Of a stretch of DNA of 22,048 bases, positions 9,753-14,634 are shown piece by piece; position 1 is the first letter of the stretch, and each line of letters starts with the position of its first letter. A program made the translations under genes and the position numbers. Source of the DNA: a virus; IMG/VR virus record IMGVR_UViG_3300008448_000749, positions 1-22,048 of that record. One strand, written 5' to 3'. A model generated the notes under the pieces. The model was given only the letters and a program-made list of their open reading frames with translations, was not told where the DNA came from and ran no database searches.

Positions 9753-10304
9753 TCATTGACCACTAAAATACCTCGAACATAAAGTCTGATAGGTTGAATC
9801 TGTTACAATTGAAGCATCAAAATTTGGGTCTGCAATTACTGAATATATTTTACCTGATGTTTGATCTTCAAAGAACAACAGCATTTCATTTTCGTTTTTA
9901 TATTTGGTTTTAATGAGCCTCATAGTACCAAATACACTGGATGTTGGAATTAAGGTAATAGGACCGACTGTTACATTATACGCAGTCGGTGAAAATGTTT
10001 TTACACTATATGCCGAAATTTTGACACTAAATGTCTTCTCATTGTGAATGCTTGGTCGTGTATATGTTTTGGTAATATTATAATTTCGAACATTACCAAT
10101 ATCAGCAGAAAAGGGTAAAGATGATACAGACGACGCAGGTGCTGATGATGCGAACCAAAAAACTGTCTTATTGGTACCATCGCCAAAATCAAAATATACC
10201 TTTGCCAAATCCCCAGGTGGAAGTGTAGACATTAAGAAGGTAACAGTGATTGGAGATGCGCCACTAATTGAGGAAATGCTTGTCAAATTGACATTTGCTG
10301 TCAT
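9753..10304 (-). CDS. Small PKD-like domain protein, probable virion component (183 aa)
   Basis: The N-terminal half resembles a PKD/Ig-like beta-sandwich: an SPITVTFLMST strand, the characteristic FDFGDG motif at about residues 38-43, and a later ITKTYTRP...FSVKISAYS stretch where PKD domains carry their conserved Y/T and V-K-I strands. Residues from about 125 onward form a second beta-rich part with no family I recognise (NEMLLFFEDQTSGKIYSVI). It is the first gene of the leftward late block, divergent from the dNMP kinase gene across a 46-base gap. PKD domains are common in surface and phage structural proteins as spacer or adhesion modules, so a tail-associated role is likely but inferred. 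A CATAAATA box 5 bases upstream supports the start. Confidence 0.85.
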   Translation of the reverse strand: MTANVNLTSISSISGASPITVTFLMSTLPPGDLAKVYFDFGDGTNKTVFWFASSAPASSVSSLPFSADIGNVRNYNITKTYTRPSIHNEKTFSVKISAYSVKTFSPTAYNVTVGPITLIPTSSVFGTMRLIKTKYKNENEMLLFFEDQTSGKIYSVIADPNFDASIVTDSTYQTLCSRYFSGQ

Positions 10305-10309
10305 ACAAA

Positions 10310-10317
10310 TATTTATG
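10310..10317 (-). promoter_or_regulatory. Late-promoter-like box CATAAATA before the PKD-like gene
   Basis: CATAAATA on the minus strand, 5 bases before the ATG, inside the 46-base divergent gap. It differs by one base from the T4 late consensus TATAAATA. Confidence 0.55.
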
Positions 10318-10347
10318 TTGCATTCAACAAAACCAGCATTATATTAA
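10318..10347 (+). promoter_or_regulatory. Candidate early promoter of the plus-strand block
   Basis: The only intergenic space upstream of the plus-strand genes is 10305-10350. On the plus strand it holds TTGCAT (10318-10323) and TATATT (10340-10345) with a 16-base spacer, a plausible sigma70-type pair. Read instead as a Bacteroidota-type promoter, TTG is followed after 19 bases by TATATTAA, a partial match to TAnnTTTG. Either reading puts the transcript start very close to the ATG at 10351. The elements are weak and the assignment rests mainly on position. Confidence 0.3.
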
Positions 10348-10350
10348 TGA

Positions 10351-10974
10351 ATGTCATATCTAATTTTAGGAATTACAGGTAAGGCGACTGCAGGCAAAGA
10401 CACATTTTATAACCTTCTAACGAAACAATTGCCTGAATATAACCTTTGTCGTGTTTCCATTGGCGATACAATTCGGCAAAATTTAAGCATGTTGCCTATT
10501 TTTTCACATGTAAATTTGTTTAATCTGCCTCCATTTGAAAAAGAAACAATTCGTCCTCTTATGGTGGAATATGCAAGATTGGTCCGCTTGATGCATGGTA
10601 GCAGATTTTTCTTAGATGAATTTGATACTAGAATTAATTATACACTTTCAAAAAGCAAAAATAACCCTAATCCAGACAAACCTCTAATTATTTGTGTAAC
10701 TGATATTCGCTTTGATGATTATGAAGGAGATGAAGCAGATTGGATTCAAAAGAAACATAAAGGCAAACTAATTTTCATTGATCGCCATAATGTTGTGTAT
10801 GGAAATAAACAATATCTGCCTTATGTAAATGATACCGAAAAAGGTCAAATTCCTAAACTTCGTGCAAGGGCAGATCAGATTGTTGATTGGCCAACCACTC
10901 CTTCTCTAAATAATCTCGAAACATATGTCAACCCAATCGCAGATAGAATCCGTCAAAACTGGTTCCCTGTATAA
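10351..10974 (+). CDS. Deoxynucleoside monophosphate kinase, T4 gp1-like (207 aa)
   Basis: A P-loop kinase expected to phosphorylate dNMPs to dNDPs with ATP for phage DNA synthesis. The Walker A motif GKATAGKDT lies at residues 10-18, and its GKD[TS] form is typical of T4 gp1-like kinases. VTDIRFDDYEGDEADW (116-131) corresponds to the conserved DxRF segment, and a late NDTE...AD segment (about 160-175) also fits the gp1 family. The length is close to that of T4 gp1. No Shine-Dalgarno site is visible. An ATG 4 bases upstream is in another frame and soon stops, so 10351 is the start. It opens the plus-strand block and its last 50 bases overlap the next gene. The exact nucleotide specificity cannot be read from the sequence. 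Confidence 0.9.
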   Translation: MSYLILGITGKATAGKDTFYNLLTKQLPEYNLCRVSIGDTIRQNLSMLPIFSHVNLFNLPPFEKETIRPLMVEYARLVRLMHGSRFFLDEFDTRINYTLSKSKNNPNPDKPLIICVTDIRFDDYEGDEADWIQKKHKGKLIFIDRHNVVYGNKQYLPYVNDTEKGQIPKLRARADQIVDWPTTPSLNNLETYVNPIADRIRQNWFPV

Positions 10975-11269
10975 AGCCCTTCGCGTAGAACAATTTTTTA
11001 CCATCATTGATCAATCTGAGCTGACTCTAACTTTGTATGTAACAAGGACAAATAACAAAATCACAATTTCTAAAAAAGAATTCTTGCACAAATTACAACA
11101 ACAAGAGATATTGTATGTAGATCAAATCTCAGATGACGAAATTAAAAAGCTTCGCCACATTTGTGATACATCACATCAATTAAAAAAATCTTATGACGAT
11201 TATCATCGACGGAAACAATCTATTATTTCGGGCGAGCTTCTCAGTTCCGGAATACAAGAACAGCAATGA
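10925..11269 (+). CDS. Unknown 114-aa protein overlapping both neighbours
   Basis: I do not recognise this family. The frame is the only one that fills the 218 bases between the kinase and RNase H genes in an otherwise gapless block, and its composition is ordinary for a soluble, helix-rich charged protein (KKEFLHKLQQQEI, DDEIKKLRHI). It contains one Met, the first residue, so no later ATG is available. The overlap with the kinase is 50 bases and with RNase H 77 bases, both unusually long here, where 4-base overlaps are the rule. Its last 25 codons run through the DNA encoding the RNase H active-site motif. A downstream non-ATG start (for example CTG at 10967) would remove most of the first overlap. 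No SD site precedes it. Confidence 0.65.
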   Translation: MSTQSQIESVKTGSLYKALRVEQFFTIIDQSELTLTLYVTRTNNKITISKKEFLHKLQQQEILYVDQISDDEIKKLRHICDTSHQLKKSYDDYHRRKQSIISGELLSSGIQEQQ

Positions 11270-12089
11270 CATTAATATTGCCGCAATTAATCAAACGCTA
11301 AAATTGATCCGTTCATATGCTGTCGGTCATGATGCAACAAAGGTGTTAGTGACTTGGGATCAAAAAATTGATTATGATCCAGAACGACCATCATTCCGCA
11401 AAGAATTAAATGAAGATTATAAACAAAACAGAAATAAGGATAATAATGTATACAATACAGTTCCTTATATTATCGATCTTCTCAAGTACATGGGCGTGCC
11501 TTCGTACTATCCATACCGAATGGAGGCTGATGATGTTATTTCTTGGCTTGTTCAAAAAGAACAAGGGTACATAATTGTCATTTCAGGAGACAAAGATTTG
11601 TTACAGCTGATCAATCATCGAGTCAGTGCATATAATCCATATCAGAAAAAGTTATACACACAAGATAATTTTCTTGATGAGATTGGCATTTGCAAAGAAC
11701 AATTTGTTCTGTACAAATGCATTATGGGCGATAATTCTGATAATATCAAAGGATTATACAAATACGGCGAAAAGAAAGCAAAGAAATTGGCTAATGAATT
11801 AAAGACATTTGATAATCTTGATTCATTAACAGATGAACAAAAGGAAATAATTCAGAATAACCGCAAGATCATGGATTTGAATCTTGGATGGCCAGTCGAC
11901 CCAGAAGAATTGAATTCGTATGAATCACAGCATATTTGTAATGCAAGCATCAAAACCAATGCGGTGAAATTTACCGAACTGTTGGCTAAATTAGAAATGA
12001 CCACACTATTGGCTAAAATTGATGCACATACTTGGCTGCAGCCATTTATGCCACGCATTGATGATGCTATTAGTAAATGGTTTGAATAA
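11193..12089 (+). CDS. rnh: T4 RNase H / FEN-like 5'-3' exonuclease (298 aa)
   Basis: A 5'-nuclease expected to remove RNA primers and flaps during lagging-strand synthesis. All hallmark acidic motifs are visible: IIIDGNN with D6, TWD with D56, EADD at 111-114, SGDKD at 131-135 and GDNSDN at 179-184. These are followed by a helix-hairpin-helix-like GLYKYGEKKAKKLANE (187-202). Basic residues around SFRKELNEDYKQNR (67-80) match the helical arch region. The length nearly equals T4 RNase H (305 aa), and nothing suggests loss of activity. The start at 11193 places DGNN at residues 6-9, as usual for the family, so the long overlap with the upstream gene is probably genuine. It lies directly downstream of nucleotide metabolism, consistent with an early/middle replication cassette. 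Confidence 0.94.
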   Translation: MTIIIDGNNLLFRASFSVPEYKNSNDINIAAINQTLKLIRSYAVGHDATKVLVTWDQKIDYDPERPSFRKELNEDYKQNRNKDNNVYNTVPYIIDLLKYMGVPSYYPYRMEADDVISWLVQKEQGYIIVISGDKDLLQLINHRVSAYNPYQKKLYTQDNFLDEIGICKEQFVLYKCIMGDNSDNIKGLYKYGEKKAKKLANELKTFDNLDSLTDEQKEIIQNNRKIMDLNLGWPVDPEELNSYESQHICNASIKTNAVKFTELLAKLEMTTLLAKIDAHTWLQPFMPRIDDAISKWFE

Positions 12090-12090
12090 T

Positions 12091-12282
12091 ATGGAACTAC
12101 GTTTTTATCCAATCAATAGCAACAATTTATATGCATTGAATTTGAAATTGCATGTTACTGAACTTTTAGCATTGCATTATGATTCTAAGAAAGCATTCGA
12201 AGATCAATTGTTAGAACTTATCAAAGAAGCTACTTTAAATGTTGCTGAAGAATTAAAAGATCAAAAATTAGCAAATGATTAA
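12091..12282 (+). CDS. Unknown small protein (63 aa)
   Basis: Not recognised. The frame stays open upstream to 12019 inside the RNase H gene, but ATG at 12091, one base after the RNase H stop, fits the tight spacing of the block and avoids a 71-base overlap. The protein begins MELRFYPINSNN and continues as one or two amphipathic helices (KKAFEDQLLELIKEATLNVA). It has no Cys pair, membrane segment or known motif. Its TAA overlaps the next gene's ATG region by 8 bases, so translation is probably coupled to the membrane protein downstream. Confidence 0.7.
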   Translation: MELRFYPINSNNLYALNLKLHVTELLALHYDSKKAFEDQLLELIKEATLNVAEELKDQKLAND

Positions 12283-12673
12283 AGAAATTTTCAAAGCGTT
12301 GTCGATGCTCATTATTGTATCAATGAGCATTTCTGGTGTTGTATCTTTATTTTTGAATTGGGATTTAATCCGATTTGGAATTGGATCTGTAATTGCTATT
12401 GTATTGCAAATTGCGATTAAATGGTACGTCGATCAAATTAAACAGACAAAGGTAGAAGAGCTCATCAAAGAAATACCACCAGCCACTATCAAAATGAATA
12501 TTGAATGTGCGTTTTGTCAAAAACCAAGTATCATTGATTATGATGTTTATCGTGAAGAGTATGAATGCGAACATTGTAACAACGTCAATTCAATTTATGG
12601 CAAATTTTATACCGCGAGGAAAGTCTTACCTCTTGATTCTGTTTTAACTTCAGACAACTCTTCACTCATATGA
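12275..12673 (+). CDS. Membrane-anchored zinc-ribbon protein (132 aa)
   Basis: The function is not recognised, but the architecture is clear. Two hydrophobic helices at about residues 8-28 (LSMLIIVSMSISGVVSLFL) and 31-50 (LIRFGIGSVIAIVLQIAI) form a membrane hairpin. A short linker leads to a C-terminal zinc-ribbon-like module with two CxxC knuckles, C78-A-F-C81 and C98-E-H-C101, 16 residues apart. An Asp/Ser-rich tail follows. The module would lie in the cytoplasm if the hairpin has both ends inside. It starts 8 bases inside the preceding gene and ends in a 4-base ATGA overlap with the next, so it is translated as part of the plus-strand operon. Possible roles include host membrane takeover, anchoring replication, or superinfection exclusion; none is shown by the sequence. 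Confidence 0.82.
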   Translation: MIKEIFKALSMLIIVSMSISGVVSLFLNWDLIRFGIGSVIAIVLQIAIKWYVDQIKQTKVEELIKEIPPATIKMNIECAFCQKPSIIDYDVYREEYECEHCNNVNSIYGKFYTARKVLPLDSVLTSDNSSLI

Positions 12674-13014
12674 ATACCGTACCACCAAGATATAACGAAA
12701 TGCTTGAAGCACATCGAATTTTCAAGACTCCGATTATTGATGACCCACCTCATATCAAAGCTAAGAAGTTTCTCGAAAATCATTTCATTAAAGATAACAC
12801 TAAAGATTTTCGTGCAGGTGAATTTCTCGGCAAGAATGCTCTCGATGAAATCGATCTAAGAGCTTCGATTGTAGGATTGCTCGATTATCTATTTTCCAAA
12901 AACGCACCAGCTGTTCGCGAAATAGAAAAGACTATCTACAACGAAACATCAAATGAAGAAATGAAAGTTTTTATGTCAACCCTTGCTGGGTTTATTTCAG
13001 GATCAATCAAATAA
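12670..13014 (+). CDS. Unknown 114-aa protein
   Basis: No family recognised. The start ATG shares the 4-base ATGA overlap with the stop of the zinc-ribbon gene, which strongly supports both ends. The N-terminal part is Pro-rich and probably extended (PPRYNEMLEAHRIFKTP, then DDPPH). The rest looks helical, with a hydrophobic segment ASIVGLLDYLF at about 67-77 and another near the C-terminus (FMSTLAGFISG). These are too short and interrupted to call membrane segments with confidence. It is a soluble or peripherally associated small phage protein of the plus-strand block. Confidence 0.8.
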   Translation: MNTVPPRYNEMLEAHRIFKTPIIDDPPHIKAKKFLENHFIKDNTKDFRAGEFLGKNALDEIDLRASIVGLLDYLFSKNAPAVREIEKTIYNETSNEEMKVFMSTLAGFISGSIK

Positions 13015-13026
13015 CAAGATACAAAC

Positions 13027-13305
13027 ATGAGCAAAAAAATCCCAAAGTATAAAAGACCAAAACCTAACAAATACGAAGATAGTGATGTTTACGTATGTGC
13101 AAGATGGCTTGCATTGATTCGAGCAACTAATTGTATTTTTGATCGAGCTGATCGATTGGGTATTAATGAAGATAGTGTCGATCTGTCGCCAAATGATATT
13201 CAGGATTACATTGATGATGTGTCTGGTGATATCTATTTTGATATTGTCAATGCCAATGGTGCTACTGATATGAGAAAATATGCCGAGAAGCTTAAATTTA
13301 AATGA
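13027..13305 (+). CDS. Unknown 92-aa protein
   Basis: Not recognised. It follows the previous gene after a 12-base gap without an SD site and overlaps the next gene by 4 bases (ATGA). The N-terminus is strongly basic and Pro-rich (MSKKIPKYKRPKPNKYED), suggesting nucleic-acid contact or a flexible tail. The rest is acidic (SPNDIQDYIDDVSGDIYFD) with helices. There are single cysteines at about 24 and 36 and no metal-site spacing. The charge-split composition is the only clue to function. Confidence 0.8.
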   Translation: MSKKIPKYKRPKPNKYEDSDVYVCARWLALIRATNCIFDRADRLGINEDSVDLSPNDIQDYIDDVSGDIYFDIVNANGATDMRKYAEKLKFK

Positions 13306-13553
13306 ACTATATCCCGGGTGCTGAATTTGATGTACCTAATGACCGCTTTGTGAGTCTTGGTTTAATTGCTGGTCGATATCGCATTCAGAATATCAGATTC
13401 AATCGTCAAGCGAACCAGATAACATATACGTTTACTAACGGCAAACAAGCTGTTTTTAATTCAGTGCAAGACGCTGAAGCTATCTTTGATAGAATAAGAG
13501 GCGTGGTTCGATCAACCACGCCTCTTGACACAGAAACAACTTTAGAAGAATAA
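13302..13553 (+). CDS. Unknown 83-aa protein ending at the convergent junction
   Basis: No family recognised. The sequence reads like a small beta-rich domain: RYRIQNIRFNRQANQITYTF is followed by GKQAVFNSVQDAEAIFDRI, an antiparallel hairpin-plus-helix pattern. The C-terminal 19 residues are an acidic, probably disordered tail that is encoded over a 13-bp DNA hairpin (13496-13526). The start is fixed by the 4-base ATGA overlap with the preceding gene. The stop TAA is directly adjacent to the stop of the oppositely oriented tail-tube gene, with no bases between them. Confidence 0.82.
   Translation: MNYIPGAEFDVPNDRFVSLGLIAGRYRIQNIRFNRQANQITYTFTNGKQAVFNSVQDAEAIFDRIRGVVRSTTPLDTETTLEE
13496..13526. 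terminator. Perfect 13-bp hairpin at the convergent junction, inside the 83-aa gene
   Basis: The arm AAGAGGCGTGGTT (13496-13508), the loop CGATC and the exact complement AACCACGCCTCTT (13514-13526) form an uninterrupted 13-bp stem that is much more G+C-rich than its surroundings. It lies just before the stop of the plus-strand block and about 28 bases beyond the tail-tube stop on the other strand. The U-tract is weak both ways (CTCTTGACAC on plus, CTCTTATTCT on minus). It is therefore better read as a bidirectional terminator-like or 3'-end-stabilising hairpin than as a textbook intrinsic terminator. Confidence 0.6.
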
Positions 13554-14192
13554 TTAGCAGGCATTTCCTGCACCGATAGCAGGAGCAAAAATCTGAGGCG
13601 AAGTAACATCTGTAATGACCTGTCCTCCAGGAATTTTACCGTTATTGACACGGAAATATTGGTATGCAAGGGTTCCAGTGAATGTCATAATTTTACCATC
13701 TGAAGTTAAATCAAAGCTGATTGGCCCAAACGACACAGGCCAAACACCAATTAAATCGTAATATCGAATGGCTTCACCTTTAATATTTAAAAGAGCCATT
13801 GTTAATATATTTGTATTTGTAGGAACTCCATAGCATCCTGTCGATGTAGCATCATCGAAGACATCAAAGCTCATTGATTCAAAAGCATTACGTATTGAAA
13901 GATCTCCTGGCAATTTAAAAGTTACATCCCACCCTTCACTTCCAGGATATGTCGCAGTTCCAGGAATATTAAATTGCAGCCCCATAAATGAAGCATTTTG
14001 GACAGAAATGGTTCGAGATGGGACAGATGCGCTTTCAACATACGCATTAGAAATAGGACCATCAAAAGATAGCTCGTTTCGTAGCTTTGTCAAAATACCA
14101 TCTCCCGTAATATCGATAATACGGAAAAGATTATCTCTTTGAAATCCTCGCTTTTGAATAGCGTTATAATAGTCTTGGATGCCTTGTGCCAT
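13554..14192 (-). CDS. gp19: Tail tube protein, T4 gp19-like (212 aa)
   Basis: The subunit that would stack into the inner tube of the contractile tail. The sequence follows the T4-type tube pattern: an N-terminal helix-containing segment with DNLFRI, a strand-loop SVPSRTISVQ (about 56-65), GLQFNIPGTATYP, a central VTFKLPGDLSIRNAFESM where tube proteins have their helix, and late strands IRYYDLIGVWPVSFGPI and MTFTGTLAYQYFRV. It is somewhat longer than T4 gp19 (163 aa), with about 30 extra C-terminal residues ending in Cys. It is the last gene of the leftward sheath-tube group and abuts the convergent plus-strand block. A CTAAGTA box 5 bases before the ATG supports the start. The family call rests on pattern and on its position next to the sheath. 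Confidence 0.82.
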   Translation of the reverse strand: MAQGIQDYYNAIQKRGFQRDNLFRIIDITGDGILTKLRNELSFDGPISNAYVESASVPSRTISVQNASFMGLQFNIPGTATYPGSEGWDVTFKLPGDLSIRNAFESMSFDVFDDATSTGCYGVPTNTNILTMALLNIKGEAIRYYDLIGVWPVSFGPISFDLTSDGKIMTFTGTLAYQYFRVNNGKIPGGQVITDVTSPQIFAPAIGAGNAC

Positions 14193-14197
14193 AAAAA

Positions 14198-14204
14198 TAC
14201 TTAG
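14198..14204 (-). promoter_or_regulatory. Late-promoter-like box CTAAGTA before the tail-tube gene
   Basis: CTAAGTA on the minus strand, 5 bases before the tube ATG, in the 15-base gap after the 116-aa gene. It shares its A-to-G variation with the sheath box (GTAAGTA). Confidence 0.45.
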
Positions 14205-14207
14205 GTT

Positions 14208-14558
14208 TTAACCTTGATTTTCTTTCAAAAAGGCATACATATCTTCCAGGATTTCATCTACGTTTTCAAATGCTTCCATTCTATTTGTTTGGAAATAGCT
14301 TTCTAAGAATGTAATCATTGATGTCGATGTTCCTTTAGATATGTGCTTTTCTTTCAGCGTTTGTCTGTTATTTGATTTATTGGTGTTTGTTTGGTTGTTT
14401 TTAACATGGAATCTTTCCGGCAAATATGTATTAATAACAGTTTGCCTTTCGCTGAGTTTTTGTTCGCTTGTTAGTCTAGTATTCTCAAGCGGATCTAATT
14501 GAATCGATGGCTTTCCGAATACTTTCGCGCCGTAGATATTATCTAATTGATCTTTCAT
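14208..14558 (-). CDS. Unknown 116-aa protein between sheath and tube
   Basis: No family recognised. The protein is hydrophilic: a Lys/Asn/Thr-rich, probably disordered middle (VKNNQTNTNKSNNRQ at about 52-66) separates an N-terminal segment from a helical C-terminal third (TFLESYFQTNRMEAFENVDE then LEDMYAFLKENQG). It sits between sheath and tube, where T4 has no gene, so an accessory role in tail assembly is possible but unproven. It begins after the sheath terminator and has its own CATAAATA box 12 bases before the ATG, so it can be transcribed independently of the sheath. Confidence 0.8.
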   Translation of the reverse strand: MKDQLDNIYGAKVFGKPSIQLDPLENTRLTSEQKLSERQTVINTYLPERFHVKNNQTNTNKSNNRQTLKEKHISKGTSTSMITFLESYFQTNRMEAFENVDEILEDMYAFLKENQG

Positions 14559-14570
14559 AGTTGTTGTAGA

Positions 14571-14578
14571 TATTTATG
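14571..14578 (-). promoter_or_regulatory. Late-promoter-like box CATAAATA before the 116-aa gene
   Basis: CATAAATA on the minus strand, 12 bases before the ATG and just downstream of the sheath terminator. This is a sensible place to restart transcription for the 116-aa and tube genes. Confidence 0.5.
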
Positions 14579-14587
14579 AATTTGAGC

Positions 14588-14622
14588 AAAATAAAAGCCA
14601 GCTTTTGGCTGGCTTTTATTTT
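14588..14622 (-). terminator. Intrinsic terminator of the tail sheath gene
   Basis: A perfect 15-bp inverted repeat (14588-14602 and 14608-14622) with a 5-base loop begins 12 bases beyond the sheath stop. The core is GCCAGC/GCTGGC. On the minus strand it is followed by TTTTATTTT, giving a classic hairpin plus U-tract. The plus strand also has a T-run (TTTTATTTTTTT), so it could stop transcription both ways. Confidence 0.88.
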
Positions 14623-14634
14623 TTTGGATTGTGA

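Noticed and set aside
10001-10192. A 63-codon minus-strand frame inside the PKD-like gene
   Set aside because: It overlaps completely in another frame. The PKD-like frame has the motif, a start box and the better composition.
10906-10912. CTAAATA on the plus strand, 12 bases before the 114-aa gene
   Set aside because: It lies within kinase coding sequence, is an AT-rich word expected now and then by chance, and no other plus-strand start has one.
12019-12090. Upstream in-frame start for the 63-aa gene
   Set aside because: It would overlap the end of RNase H by 71 bases, while an ATG lies one base after the RNase H stop.
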